A stretch of DNA of 64,000 nt from SMWD01 sp002729875 (GCA_036010905.1 DASCMH010000009.1:173818-237817), one strand, 5' to 3'. Numbered from the stretch's first letter, positions 35,295 through 45,075 are shown. Numbers and translations: made by a program. The notes: generated by a model not told the origin, from the sequence alone.

Positions 35295-36605
35295 ATGGTC
35301 GATAATCCATGTCGACTGGGACCCGTTGAACTGGCTCCCGGCGTCCGGCCCCTGCATGCCGGAAGTTTTTTGTTTGCGGCATTTATCGGCATCAGCCTGA
35401 CGACGTTTATCAGTGTCATACAACCGTATGTTTTAACCGTTCAAATCGACCTGGCGGTAGACAAGCAGGGGCAGGTAAGCGGCGACATGGTCTTTTACAG
35501 TGAGATCGTCGTGCTTTTGTTGAGTGCTGCCGTCGGCACCCTGGCCGATCGCTTCGGCCGACGCGGTATCTTTGCTGTCGGCGCACTAATCCTGGGGATT
35601 GGCTACAGCCTGTTCGGCTACGTCGACAGCGTCACCACCCTGACGGCGGCACGCATCTTCCTGGCCTTTGGCATTGCCATCGTCAATGTCCTGGTGCAGG
35701 CCGTGCAGGCCGACTACCCGGCGGAAAATTCGCGCGGCAAACTCGTCGGCCTGACCGGTTTTGCCATCGGTATCGGCGCGGTTCTGATTGGCGTTGTCTT
35801 CTCGCGACTGCCTTACTGGTATGTAGATGCGGGCATGGACGAACTGGCTGCGGGCCGTAACACGATGTTGACGATGGCCGGCCTTGCTCTGTTGCTGGCT
35901 ATCCTGATTCGCCTGGGGTTAAAAGGGGGGCGACCGCCGCAACCCGACCAACCGACTCCCTTTACCCGCAGCATGCTACATGGGCTGCGGGCCGGCCGGC
36001 AGAATGCACGCATTGCCCTGGCGTACGGCAGTGCGTTTGTCGCCCGCGCAGACCTCGTCGTTGTCGGCACTTTTTTTACCCTGTGGCTTAACCAGACCGC
36101 GATTGCCGCCGGCATGAGTCCCGACGATGCGGTGCGCGCCGCGGGTGGTTTCTTCGCCCTGGCCATGAGCAGTGCACTGATCTGGGCACCGATCGCCGGT
36201 TTTATCAACGACCGCCTCGACCGCACCCGGGCGATGGCGCTGGCCATGTTGCTGTGCGCAATCGGCTATTCGGTAATGGGGCTGATCTCCGACCCGCTCG
36301 GCGGCTGGATGTATCCTGCCGCGATACTGCTCGGGATCGGCCAGATGAGTGCCATTACGGCCAGCCAGACACTCATCGGGCAACAGGCATCGGCGGTAAA
36401 CCGCGGCTCGATCATCGGCATGTTTTCATTTTTCGGCGCCGCCGGCGTGATGTTTATTACCAGCGTCGGCGGGCGCATTTTCGATTCGATCAGTCCTGCC
36501 GCTCCGTTTGTACTGGTCGGATTCATCAACCTGGTGCTGTTCATTGCCGCCATCCTGATCAGCCGGTTACCGGATCAGCAACAGGTAACGGAACCGACAA
36601 CTTGA
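35295..36605 (+). CDS. MFS transporter
   Basis: 436 residues with 12 predicted helices. The MFS signature GTLADRFGRRGIF sits between helices 2 and 3, and the second half begins after a central cytoplasmic loop (LKGGRPPQPDQPTPF). It is an inner-membrane proton- or substrate-coupled exporter or importer. It is followed after 61 bases by the RCCR-like gene on the same strand, which hints at a shared substrate. Confidence 0.9.
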   Translation: MVDNPCRLGPVELAPGVRPLHAGSFLFAAFIGISLTTFISVIQPYVLTVQIDLAVDKQGQVSGDMVFYSEIVVLLLSAAVGTLADRFGRRGIFAVGALILGIGYSLFGYVDSVTTLTAARIFLAFGIAIVNVLVQAVQADYPAENSRGKLVGLTGFAIGIGAVLIGVVFSRLPYWYVDAGMDELAAGRNTMLTMAGLALLLAILIRLGLKGGRPPQPDQPTPFTRSMLHGLRAGRQNARIALAYGSAFVARADLVVVGTFFTLWLNQTAIAAGMSPDDAVRAAGGFFALAMSSALIWAPIAGFINDRLDRTRAMALAMLLCAIGYSVMGLISDPLGGWMYPAAILLGIGQMSAITASQTLIGQQASAVNRGSIIGMFSFFGAAGVMFITSVGGRIFDSISPAAPFVLVGFINLVLFIAAILISRLPDQQQVTEPTT

Positions 36606-36666
36606 ACCGTATGCAAAGCTTTAGCCGTAGCGATATCGGCCCTTTGATATTCCGAGGTAACCAACC

Positions 36667-37386
36667 ATGAGCGACACGCCGACCAGCCCCATCGCTACCC
36701 TGGGCCGGGCACTCGAACAACGCATGATGGCCGAACTCCAGGCTCGGCCGATGGAGCAACACGCGCAATTGCTCGACCTGAAAAATCTCGCCGGCGAGAG
36801 TACCGGCTATGTGAAAGCATTTACCGCCACGCGACTCGAAAAAGGCACCAGCGTTTCAATCGATATGATGCCGGGCATGCGATATTTCAATTTCCATCTC
36901 ATTCCCGATCCTCAATACGATATCCCGCGCTTCCTGTTCGAGGGCATGCTCACGACACAAGGCAGCCAGGTATCGATGGACCTGTTCCCGGATTTCGATG
37001 TATTGGCGAATATCGATACCTACCTGGAGCAGTACGCACCGGTTGCGGAAATTTACGAAGCGGCGCGCCTGGACGATCGCTTCGTACTCCAGCCGTCACG
37101 AATGGTGCACATGCGAGCCTTTAGCTCGCCGGTTTTTCTGCTCGTATTTGCCACCCCGGAAAATCACTTGCCGGCGCTTGAAACCTACGCAGAACGCTAT
37201 TTCGAGGTCTGGCTGAACAGGTATGAAAATGCCGAACTATTATCCCCGCAACAAGGCGCGGCACGCCGGCAACAACGTGAAAAAATCGCCACGACGATTA
37301 AGCGTCTCGACCCGGACCGGCACATGGTCGTAAGCGTCTATGGCGAAGAAACGACCTGCCTGATCGAAGCGGCGAACATGTATTAA
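36667..37386 (+). CDS. Red chlorophyll catabolite reductase-like protein (tentative)
   Basis: 239 residues, no leader or membrane segment, expected cytoplasmic. The order of segments resembles plant RCC reductase and ferredoxin-dependent bilin reductases: MRYFNFHLIPDPQYDIPRFL, QVSMDLFPDFDVLANIDTYL, then RMVHMRAFSSPVFLLVFAT and AERYFEVWLNRY. These parallel the RCCR segments around its SAFSP and EVWL motifs. The enzyme family reduces open-chain tetrapyrroles with electrons from ferredoxin. The call is from memory of the family pattern, without alignment. A rival reading is an unrelated fold of the bilin-reductase type. It follows an MFS gene. Confidence 0.45.
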   Translation: MSDTPTSPIATLGRALEQRMMAELQARPMEQHAQLLDLKNLAGESTGYVKAFTATRLEKGTSVSIDMMPGMRYFNFHLIPDPQYDIPRFLFEGMLTTQGSQVSMDLFPDFDVLANIDTYLEQYAPVAEIYEAARLDDRFVLQPSRMVHMRAFSSPVFLLVFATPENHLPALETYAERYFEVWLNRYENAELLSPQQGAARRQQREKIATTIKRLDPDRHMVVSVYGEETTCLIEAANMY

Positions 37387-37413
37387 TTGTCTCAGCCAGT
37401 AACTCTGCTGCAA

Positions 37414-38307
37414 TTAATCCTGGCAGGCCGGACAATAGTAAAGCGCGCGCCCGCTTACGTTGACCCGTTCAATGGTGCTGCCACAGGTGTAACAGGACTC
37501 ACCGCCACGGCGAAATACCGCAAAGCGAACGGCCTCTTTAGCTGCGTGTTTTTTCTGTTGCGCCGCTGCTGGATCTGCGCTTTCAGAACCGCTCCGCTGG
37601 TGAGCAGCAAGCCACTCTGCCCGCAGCCGGGCAATCAACCCGGGTGGATTGGTCAGTCCGCCGGTCCGGTAACTCCGTTGCGCGATCACAAGTGTTTGCC
37701 GGCTAAGGCGTGACAGCGCCCGGGTGGACAATTCACCAGGCCTGCGGCGTGGATTCAGCCTGGCTGCAAACAGTATTTCCGAGCGCAAATAGTCACCGAG
37801 TCCAGCCAGGTAATGCTGGTCAACATATAAAGCGGCCAGGCTGCGACGTCTGAATTCGGGCGACAGGGCGCGGTCACGCAGCGTTGTCCAGTCAAGATTC
37901 CGGCACAACACATCTGGCCCCAGCCCGGACAAGTAAGGATGCTGCGCCTGCTGATCAGCACTCAGCAATTCAATCTCGGACGCGCTGTAGAGCAAGGCGC
38001 TGTGTTCGACGGTATGCAGCGCCAAACGCAGCGAACGTTTCGTTTCCGGCAGGGTTCCACGCCGACATACCCACCAGCGACCATAGAGCTGATTGTGGCT
38101 GTAGATGGTTTGCCCCTGGTCGAGGCGGGTTAGCATGGCTTTGCCGTGCGTGTCGACGCGCACAACATGTTGGCCCGCCAGCTCTGCAGAACGAGGCGCA
38201 AGTTCTGGAAATGAGTCCCGGGCGAAAAATACTTGCTCCAGCGGCTGGCCGACGAGCACCGCAGAAATCTGATCGGCCAAACGGCGAATTTCAGGTCCTT
38301 CCGGCAT
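37414..38307 (-). CDS. nei: Endonuclease VIII (Nei)-type DNA glycosylase
   Basis: 297 residues. The N-terminal PEGPEIRRL gives the catalytic Pro (after Met removal) and Glu of the Fpg/Nei family. The middle carries the helix-two-turns-helix, and the C-terminus a zinc finger (CYTCGSTIER with YYCPACQ). The THGKAMLTRLDQG segment and the length favour Nei over MutM. It excises oxidised pyrimidines in base-excision repair and acts in the cytoplasm. The symbol is given as family-level. Confidence 0.9.
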   Translation of the reverse strand: MPEGPEIRRLADQISAVLVGQPLEQVFFARDSFPELAPRSAELAGQHVVRVDTHGKAMLTRLDQGQTIYSHNQLYGRWWVCRRGTLPETKRSLRLALHTVEHSALLYSASEIELLSADQQAQHPYLSGLGPDVLCRNLDWTTLRDRALSPEFRRRSLAALYVDQHYLAGLGDYLRSEILFAARLNPRRRPGELSTRALSRLSRQTLVIAQRSYRTGGLTNPPGLIARLRAEWLAAHQRSGSESADPAAAQQKKHAAKEAVRFAVFRRGGESCYTCGSTIERVNVSGRALYYCPACQD

Positions 38308-38329
38308 GGCTCACAACAGGGTGGACTGG

Positions 38330-39340
38330 CTACTCTTTAAGTGCCGGCACAACGTGTTCACCGATCACCCGGATGGCGTCTGCCGGATCGTTATACAGGC
38401 ACAGCGCGATACCCGTCGCGCCCGCAGCACGCATCTGCTGAAAGCGCTCGATCTGCCCGTCGATCTCGCTGGCGGCACAAGCCGTAACGCCGCGCTCGAC
38501 AATTTTGTTGACGAGGTCGCGCGGCGGCCCCTGGATGTCATCTGTCTTACGATAGGCCTGCACGAAAGCCGGGTAATGTTTGGCAATTTCGGCAGCTTCC
38601 GCGGCGCTGACGACGTCAAGAATATAGGGATCCCAGATCGTGCCACGTGCCATCAGGTACAGACGTGCCTCAGCCATGGCTTCTTCATGTGTTTTCTTGA
38701 TATGACAGGCCCAGAAGTTAATCAGCGGAAATGCTTTCTTGTCGCGACCCGTTTCCTCAAGTACCGGGTCCATATGTTCCCGTGCCCAGCGCAGCCTTTC
38801 CGGCGTGAAGTCGCTGGTCATGATGCCATCGGCATAACGCGCCGACATACGCAGCATCTGCTCACCGTTCGCCGCAGCAAAGATCGCCGGCTTCGGCGCT
38901 TTTGCCCAACCCGTATTAAGCCCGCGCATCTGAAACAACTCGCCCTCGTAGAATACCCGGTCACGTGAAGCCGCCAGGTGCAGTATCTCAAGACACTCAC
39001 GCACCGCACGCACCATGCGCACCGCCTTGATCCCCATCGAATCGATCGTACCGCCGCCGCCACCGACCGCTACCTGCGCTCGTCCGCCGGCCTGTTCATT
39101 CAGCGTCATCAGCAACTTGGCCATTTGCATCGGATGCTCTTCGTACGGACTCAGCGCCGTCGGCCCCATATGCAACCGCTGCGTACGCTGGGCCAGCGGC
39201 ACAAAATTCACGAACGGATCGCGGCCATCAAGATGATTGGATACCCATACACCGGAAATACCGTAACTCTCGGCCAGTTCACCGAGCGCCGCGAACTCCT
39301 CTGCCGGGAGGTGAGGTTGAATGATAAGGTCAACTCGCAT
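38330..39340 (-). CDS. LLM class flavin-dependent oxidoreductase
   Basis: 336 residues, a luciferase-like (beta/alpha)8 flavoprotein. The start MRVDLIIQPHLPAEEFA and the segments WVSNHLDGRDPF, RTQRLHMGPTALSPY and VAVGGGGGTIDSMG are typical. It uses FMN or F420 to oxidise or hydroxylate a substrate. Genomic neighbours do not define the substrate. It is separated from the Kelch-like gene by the two palindromic repeats. Confidence 0.9.
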   Translation of the reverse strand: MRVDLIIQPHLPAEEFAALGELAESYGISGVWVSNHLDGRDPFVNFVPLAQRTQRLHMGPTALSPYEEHPMQMAKLLMTLNEQAGGRAQVAVGGGGGTIDSMGIKAVRMVRAVRECLEILHLAASRDRVFYEGELFQMRGLNTGWAKAPKPAIFAAANGEQMLRMSARYADGIMTSDFTPERLRWAREHMDPVLEETGRDKKAFPLINFWACHIKKTHEEAMAEARLYLMARGTIWDPYILDVVSAAEAAEIAKHYPAFVQAYRKTDDIQGPPRDLVNKIVERGVTACAASEIDGQIERFQQMRAAGATGIALCLYNDPADAIRVIGEHVVPALKE

Positions 39341-39364
39341 GGTGTAATTCCTGTCTTTAAAAAA

Positions 39365-39381
39365 TTGGTGTCTGACACCAA
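39365..39381. repeat. Short palindromic repeat, perfect copy
   Basis: TTGGTGTCTGACACCAA is a perfect 17-base inverted repeat with a one-base centre. It lies in the 88-base gap between the LLM and Kelch-like genes, with a second copy about 30 bases on. Confidence 0.75.
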
Positions 39382-39410
39382 AAATAGTCTACCGGGCAGA
39401 TCTTTCATTC

Positions 39411-39430
39411 ATTGGTATCTGACACCTATT
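39411..39430. repeat. Short palindromic repeat, second copy
   Basis: ATTGGTATCTGACACCTATT is a near-perfect copy with one mismatched pair. Its end meets the stop of the Kelch-like gene. Confidence 0.65.
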
Positions 39431-40409
39431 AGCCGGGCCAGTCAGCAACCCAGACATCATTGTCCATCGGCCATGGCATGAACCGCTCGCGGTCACCACC
39501 GAATGTCCAGATCTTGTCGTCACGCACCTCAATGCGAAAATCACTCTTGCCGTCAGACCACGAATCGTCTGCAACGCCCCAGACGTTTTTAGTGATGAGC
39601 TGCCAGCCGTCGATGCCATCCTTGGGATCCCAGAGCCACAGGTCGTGGGCGAGCGCCTGGATCTTCGATGCATGTCCTTTAGGGCCCGGGATGTGACCAC
39701 CGATCATGACGATCTTGCCATTGTGTGCAACGATCTGGTGCCCGGTGCGCGGAATCCACGGCGCATGCCCAAGTAATTCCCAGCTCGCGCCCTTGTCTTC
39801 TGATTTCCAGACATCGTTGCGACGACCTTCCCAATTGGGCAGGAATACCGGCCGGTCATGATCACCACCCATAAAATAAAGCGTGCCGTCAATGTGACAG
39901 ACCTGCATGCCGGCCCGGCCCATGTCTTCGGGCATCTGACAGCGCAACTCCCAGGTTTCGCCAAGGTCGGCACTGACCCAGAGTTGCGGGTAGAAAATCC
40001 GCTCATTGGAATTGCGTGCACCACCGAACATGTAGATCTCGTCATCCATGACATGGCTGTGGTGCCCGGCCCGCACGCCCCACGGCGCATCGGCACAAAC
40101 CTGTTCCCAGCTGCGGCCCTGGTCTGCGGAACGCCAGACATCGTTATAAAAGGTATTCAGGCTCTGGCCGCCGTTCAGCACCAGGTGGCCCTGCACGACA
40201 TCGATTTCCGGATAGCAGCGTTTGCCCCAACCGGATTTTTTTGACATGCATTCCCAGTTAATCCCGTCGGGACTGCGCCAGGTGTCGCTATAGATTTTGA
40301 ATGGCCCGACACGGCCACTGATAATGTAGAAATAACCGTCCATCTGCCCGCCGCGTGGCATGGCGCGCTTGCCCCAGGGGGCGACCTTCAGCAATCGTTC
40401 CCATTGCAT
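39429..40409 (-). CDS. Kelch/galactose-oxidase-like propeller protein
   Basis: About 326 residues from the ATG at 40409, chosen because GGAGAAAG lies a few bases upstream; the long N-terminal extension in the same frame has no support. Repeats contain GGARNSNE, GGDHDRP and GGHIPGPKG with trailing DVWKSEDKGASWELL, DVWRSADQGRSWEQV and DTWRSPDGINWECM, so each blade has a Gly-Gly turn and a Trp edge. No catalytic residue set is visible and there is no leader. It sits downstream of the Tat amine oxidase on the same strand. Confidence 0.75.
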   Translation of the reverse strand: MQWERLLKVAPWGKRAMPRGGQMDGYFYIISGRVGPFKIYSDTWRSPDGINWECMSKKSGWGKRCYPEIDVVQGHLVLNGGQSLNTFYNDVWRSADQGRSWEQVCADAPWGVRAGHHSHVMDDEIYMFGGARNSNERIFYPQLWVSADLGETWELRCQMPEDMGRAGMQVCHIDGTLYFMGGDHDRPVFLPNWEGRRNDVWKSEDKGASWELLGHAPWIPRTGHQIVAHNGKIVMIGGHIPGPKGHASKIQALAHDLWLWDPKDGIDGWQLITKNVWGVADDSWSDGKSDFRIEVRDDKIWTFGGDRERFMPWPMDNDVWVADWPG

Positions 40410-40547
40410 CACAGCTTTCTCCAGCACAGGTAGCGAATTTATTTGTGACTCGATACCGCAAGGGTAATAGTAAAACCGGTACGCCGGCTTTTTCGTAAAG
40501 CGGTGTGTCCGGCAGATGCTCACCTGGGCAGGGGCGCCCGACATCAA

Positions 40548-41972
40548 TTAACCGGTCAGGATCTCCACGGCAGCACGTTCACCCGACTCCATGGCAGACT
40601 CCATGCCCATCTCCAGCTGCCGGGTATGTTCACCGGCAAAGTGCAGCCGTGCATGTGGTTGAAACATCGCCGGTACAAAGCGGCTTACCTCGCCGGGTGC
40701 GTATGAATGCCGACAGCCGCGAATGTATGGTTGTTGTTGCCACGAATGTACGCCGACAAACTCTACGCGACCCCTGGTCGCCGGTCGCAGCCGTTCCAGT
40801 TCGGCCAGCGCTCGTGCACCGCGTTCAGCCGGCGGCAAGCGATCCATCGCATCGGCCTTGGAGCCGGTATTCACTGCCACCAGCAGCGAAGTACCGGTCA
40901 TCTTGCGAAACATCGTCACCTCGCCATCTGTCCACAGCGATGGCGCCAGCCCGTCCTGTTGCCAATAATCCTCACCGTCTTTGAGAGTGAAAAATACCTG
41001 GCTGGTATTCGCATACGGCATACGCGCGACTGCTTCACCCTGCACACCGGTCAATGCAGGTTCGATGTGCAGTTCGCGCAGGCTGACAAACGGCACGGCG
41101 GAGACAATAAAATCACTGCGATAACGGGTGCCATCCGACGTCACCACCTCGGCACTGCTCTGCTCCATGCGGATAGCGGTTACGGCCTGGTTCAGGCGTA
41201 CCCGTTCGCCCAGGTGCCTGGCCATGGCTTCAGTCAGCCGCGACGTGCCGCCGGCTACCTGGGCGGTTTTTGCCAGCGCCGATTTGGCCGTGGCAGCCGC
41301 ACGAATAGAGAGCATCAGGCGCGTTGATTCCTGCAACATAGTCAATAACGACACCCGGCTGAGGTCATCGGCCACCACGCCGGCGTTCATCAGTCGCAAC
41401 GCTTCATTTGATGCGCCATGAGCGCGCAGCCAGCCGGCGGCGGCAACATCAAACTCGGCGGCGCCCGGCTGTAACCAGTCATCAATGCTGGTAAAAGGAT
41501 TGTGCCGGGATATATAAAAGGGCAATAAAAAAGACGGCGGCACGCCGCGCTCTTCACCAACGGTCTTGTTAACCGGTGATTGTGCCCAGTCGCTCGCCGC
41601 GATCAACTGATTGTCGACTGCAAATACAAACGGTTCGCTTTGCTGTGGAAACGGCTCGAGCGCCACTGCGAACCGATCCGCCGCGTTCCTGATCCGCCCA
41701 TACAGCGGCCCGACCTGTGAGGCACCCAGTTCCGGCCGATCTATCCATTGATCCGCCGTGTACGCACGCCCGCCGATCCGCCCGCCGGCTTCCAGCACGG
41801 TCACGTTGGCGCCGGCATCGCTGAGTATGATTGCGGCATTCAAGCCTGCAAACCCGCCGCCGATGATCACCACATCGGCACGCTCCGGTGCGGCACGCAA
41901 GCGAGCGCTTGCGCTGGCGGCGGCAAGGCCGCCCAGACCCTTGATCAGGTCACGTCTGGTTGCGAGGGGCAT
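40548..41972 (-). CDS. Tat-exported FAD-dependent amine oxidase
   Basis: 474 residues. The N-terminus is a twin-arginine leader (TRRDLIKGLGGLAAASAS). The FAD motif VVIIGGGFAGLNAAIILSDAGA is followed by VLEAGGRIGGRAYT, the hallmark of flavin amine oxidases, and by a C-terminal HFAGEHT flavin segment. It oxidises an amine (polyamine or monoamine) in the periplasm to an aldehyde, ammonia and peroxide. The aldehyde dehydrogenase at 28638 could be a downstream enzyme, but that is a guess at a distance of 10 kb. Confidence 0.9.
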   Translation of the reverse strand: MPLATRRDLIKGLGGLAAASASARLRAAPERADVVIIGGGFAGLNAAIILSDAGANVTVLEAGGRIGGRAYTADQWIDRPELGASQVGPLYGRIRNAADRFAVALEPFPQQSEPFVFAVDNQLIAASDWAQSPVNKTVGEERGVPPSFLLPFYISRHNPFTSIDDWLQPGAAEFDVAAAGWLRAHGASNEALRLMNAGVVADDLSRVSLLTMLQESTRLMLSIRAAATAKSALAKTAQVAGGTSRLTEAMARHLGERVRLNQAVTAIRMEQSSAEVVTSDGTRYRSDFIVSAVPFVSLRELHIEPALTGVQGEAVARMPYANTSQVFFTLKDGEDYWQQDGLAPSLWTDGEVTMFRKMTGTSLLVAVNTGSKADAMDRLPPAERGARALAELERLRPATRGRVEFVGVHSWQQQPYIRGCRHSYAPGEVSRFVPAMFQPHARLHFAGEHTRQLEMGMESAMESGERAAVEILTG

Positions 41973-42016
41973 CGGTAAAGTATATTGCTGTCTGGCAAAG
42001 ATTATCTGGTTTTCTT

Positions 42017-43192
42017 ATGCGTATCCTCTTTCTTATCACCTTCGTCAACCTGCTCGGCTTCGGACTGATCATTCCGCTGCTGCCGTTTTATATCGAGCGG
42101 GTTGGCGGCGGGCCGGAAATCATTACGCTGGTGATCGCGCTGTATTCCCTGCTGCAGTTCCTGACCGCCCCGACCATCGGGCGGCTAAGCGACCGTTACG
42201 GGCGCCGACCGGTGCTGATCTGGACGACGGTCGGCGTGATTGTGTCGCACCTGCTGCTTGGTTTTGCCGACAGCCTGTGGCTGGTAATCCTCGCCCGCTC
42301 GGTCGGCGGCATCGCGGCCGGCAATGTCGGCGTGATCTTTGCCTATGTCACCGACATCTCCAGCGGCGCCGACCGGGCGAAGTTCATGGGCTACCTGGGC
42401 GCTGCGTTCAGCCTGGGTTTCATGTTCGGCCCGGTCATCGGTGGCGTGCTGGCCGGCGCCGATGTCGAGACCGCAAACTTCATGCTGCCGGCATTCTCGG
42501 CGGCCGGGCTAACCGTCGTTGCCCTGCTGTGCCTGCTGGCTTTGCTGCCCGAAAGCCTGCAGGCGGAATACCGCAGTGACACAACTGATAGCGCCGCTGC
42601 GACACTGGGCGCACAATTACGCACGGCGTTTGCAAACCGTACCTTCGCAATACTGTCGGTCATCGCCATGCTGCTGTATATATCCTGGTCGGCACTGTTG
42701 TCGATCTTCGCGCTGTGGAACAACCGCGTGCTCGAGCTCGGCCCGCGGGACATCGGCCTGATCTTCATGTACTCCGGATTTATCGGCGCGCTATGTCAGC
42801 TCACCCTGATCGGGCCGCTGACCAAACGCTTCGGCGAGCCGGCCCTGCTGCTGCTAACCGTGGTCGCCATGGGCTTCGGCCTGTGGGCCATGGCGGATGC
42901 GACCACCGTAACCGCTACGCTGATCGCCATGACACTGTTATCCATATCACACAGTATGTTCTCTCCGGTCAGCACCAGCCTGGTATCGAAATATGCACTG
43001 CCGACGGAACGTGGCGTCCTGCTCGGCGTGTTTCAGGGGGTTGGCGGTTTCGGGCGAGTGCTCGGACCGGCCTATGCCGGCGTCGCGTTTGCGCAACTGG
43101 GCAGCGGGTCAGCCTATATGATCGGCGCATTGCTCATGGTGCCATGCGCAATGCTGGCCATCGCGGTGGTCCGCCGGCCGGCACCGGCTTGA
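42017..43192 (+). CDS. MFS transporter (TetA-like)
   Basis: 391 residues and 12 helices. MFS motif A appears as GRLSDRYGRRPVL. It begins at MRILFLITFVNLLGFGLII; an in-frame start at 41960 would overlap the divergent amine oxidase and is less likely. The second half repeats the fold (GPLTKRFGEPALL). It exports a drug or metabolite. The gene is divergent from the Tat amine oxidase. Confidence 0.88.
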   Translation: MRILFLITFVNLLGFGLIIPLLPFYIERVGGGPEIITLVIALYSLLQFLTAPTIGRLSDRYGRRPVLIWTTVGVIVSHLLLGFADSLWLVILARSVGGIAAGNVGVIFAYVTDISSGADRAKFMGYLGAAFSLGFMFGPVIGGVLAGADVETANFMLPAFSAAGLTVVALLCLLALLPESLQAEYRSDTTDSAAATLGAQLRTAFANRTFAILSVIAMLLYISWSALLSIFALWNNRVLELGPRDIGLIFMYSGFIGALCQLTLIGPLTKRFGEPALLLLTVVAMGFGLWAMADATTVTATLIAMTLLSISHSMFSPVSTSLVSKYALPTERGVLLGVFQGVGGFGRVLGPAYAGVAFAQLGSGSAYMIGALLMVPCAMLAIAVVRRPAPA

Positions 43193-43266
43193 AATGACAA
43201 AGATAAACAGGCCGGATTTATTGCTTACAGCGAAACAGCAAATACATTGATGCCTGCGCCGATTCT

Positions 43267-44298
43267 TCAGCTAACCAGCAGAACCAGTTTCCCGATATGC
43301 TGTGATGTCCCCAGCTCTGCCAGTGCAGTCGGCGCCTGCTCAAGGGGGAAAGTAGCCGACACAATCGGGCGCACCTGGTCACTGTACTCCATGCCCTGAC
43401 GGATCAGGGCATCGAACAGGGCGGGGTTCTTGTAGACACGAAAGATCGTAAAGCCGTGTATCGACAGGTCGTTGATCATCAGTGTCGGCAACGACACGTT
43501 GGCAACCGGGCCGGTGATCATTTCATAGCTGACGATCTCGCCGCCGTTGGCGGTCACCGCAAGCAGGCCGGCGTAATAGTCGGCGCCGAGCGGATCGAGC
43601 GAAACATCGACGCCCTGGTTATCGGTTGCGGCATTGACGCCTGCACTAAGCGAGTCGCTGTCGTTGCAGACGATGACATGGTCGGCCACCGCTTCCAGCC
43701 TCTTTGCCTTGTCGGCGCTGCGACTGGTGGCCAGGGTTTCAGCACCCCAGGCTTTGGCCAGCTGCAGAGCAACGATGCCCATGCTGCTGGTGGCGGCGGT
43801 CACCAGTACTTTCTTTCCCTTTGTGTTGCCGGGATTCAGTCCCGCCAGTTCCAGGCAGCCACCCATCGTCAGGATAGCCATCCAGTAAGCCGCGCCTTCT
43901 TCATCGCTGAAGTGATCGGGCACTGGTGCTAATGCAGCCTGGTCGTACAGACCCACTTCGCGGTATGCCCCCATGCCGCAAATATCGACGCGACCGGGCA
44001 ACAGCGCCACCCGTGCACCAACGGTTAACGGCGTCGCCGGATGGGGTGCAGGCCCCTGTTCAGCCGGCGGTCCGAGGGCGACGATCTCGCCGACGGCTTC
44101 CTGGCCTACGCCACTGGGAAACTCGCGGGCCGGCACATAGCGACCCAGCGTGTAATTGAGCTCGGATCGATTCAGCCCCACGGTTTTAATCTTTACCAGC
44201 GCCTGTCCGGGGCCGGGGTCGGGAAGATCCTGCCCGGTTAATTGTAAGACTGCAGTGGGCTGGCCATATTCGGCAAACTGGAAGGTGCGGGTTTTCAT
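43267..44298 (-). CDS. Zinc-independent MDR family quinone oxidoreductase-like protein
   Basis: About 343 residues. GroES-like N-terminal domain with GVGQEAVGEIVALGP, then the Rossmann part with VLVTAATSSMGIVALQLAKAWGAETLATSR. Structural or catalytic zinc Cys ligands are not seen, which fits quinone oxidoreductases or enoyl reductases. An ATG two codons upstream (44304) is also possible. It uses NADPH to reduce quinones or enones. Divergent from the ATC-hydrolase-like gene. Confidence 0.9.
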   Translation of the reverse strand: MKTRTFQFAEYGQPTAVLQLTGQDLPDPGPGQALVKIKTVGLNRSELNYTLGRYVPAREFPSGVGQEAVGEIVALGPPAEQGPAPHPATPLTVGARVALLPGRVDICGMGAYREVGLYDQAALAPVPDHFSDEEGAAYWMAILTMGGCLELAGLNPGNTKGKKVLVTAATSSMGIVALQLAKAWGAETLATSRSADKAKRLEAVADHVIVCNDSDSLSAGVNAATDNQGVDVSLDPLGADYYAGLLAVTANGGEIVSYEMITGPVANVSLPTLMINDLSIHGFTIFRVYKNPALFDALIRQGMEYSDQVRPIVSATFPLEQAPTALAELGTSQHIGKLVLLVS

Positions 44299-44373
44299 CA
44301 GCAAAGATACCCAATTTACTTTTCACGTATTATCAGGATGATACACAGGTAACCGGGAAAGGTGGAGAATCAG

Positions 44374-45030
44374 GTGCTGAGCTGGCTGTTAAGACAATGC
44401 TTCGTGAAGCTCTGCCGCACAGAATTGTCACCCCGGATCGAGGCGCAGCAGTTCCGCCGACTGACCAGGCAAGCGACCCGAAGACATCGGCAGTTGCTGT
44501 CTTCACTGCCGCGAGAACAGACCTTTGGCGCCCGACTGGTGATCAAATTCATAGCCCCGGGGATTGCTTTTTTTCACGCCATCGAAGCTGCCGGAGTCGA
44601 CCGAGCAGAAGCCGTCCACATCATTGCCCGCAGCAATCAGCGCCTGCTCAAACCGCTGCTCCGCGTTGCTGCGCTATTCGCCTGCCTGCTGGGACGACGA
44701 GCCATCAGCCGCTCACGGCGCATCTGGGCCGGCCTGAATAAATTTTTTCCGTTCGCCCCGCCCGCCTGGAAACGGGTCGATGTGGCGGCCGGGCCCGATG
44801 GTTTCGGCTTCGACTACAGCAGTTGTCCCATCGCCGCGACCTGCCGCGAGCAAAACGCGCTGGATCTTTGCAGCGGGGCTTTCTGCGCGGCGGACTACTG
44901 GATCGGTGATGCCCTGAAGGTACATCTTGAACGAACCGAAACCCTGGCGCTTGGCCATGCCCGCTGCAGGTTCAGGTGGCAGGCAATCGATCCCGGCAAT
45001 CCCCGGCCCGGCAACGCCGGCTCGCAATAA
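44374..45030 (+). CDS. L-2-amino-thiazoline-4-carboxylate hydrolase-like protein
   Basis: About 218 residues. The start is GTG with GGAG six bases upstream (GGAG at 44364-44367); an in-frame GTG at 44362 is the rival. The C-terminal half FDYSSCPIAATCREQNALDLCSGAFCAADYWIGDAL followed by RTETLALGHARCRFRW matches the ATC hydrolase family, which opens thiazoline rings and acts on related amides. The Cys and Asp positions typical of the family are present. The substrate in this organism is unknown. Confidence 0.7.
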   Translation: MLSWLLRQCFVKLCRTELSPRIEAQQFRRLTRQATRRHRQLLSSLPREQTFGARLVIKFIAPGIAFFHAIEAAGVDRAEAVHIIARSNQRLLKPLLRVAALFACLLGRRAISRSRRIWAGLNKFFPFAPPAWKRVDVAAGPDGFGFDYSSCPIAATCREQNALDLCSGAFCAADYWIGDALKVHLERTETLALGHARCRFRWQAIDPGNPRPGNAGSQ

Positions 45031-45075
45031 GCAAAAAGGTATATTTGTAAAAGCCCCCGGCCCGGTACCTTTTCT
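45031..45075. repeat. Degenerate long repeat
   Basis: GCAAAAAGGTA (45031-45041) pairs in part with TACCTTTT (45066-45073). The arms and the CCCGG loop echo the long AAAAGGTGCCGGG repeat at 51223, 58681 and 60263. The rest of the gap up to 45285 holds only a short plus-strand ORF without family features. Confidence 0.4.
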
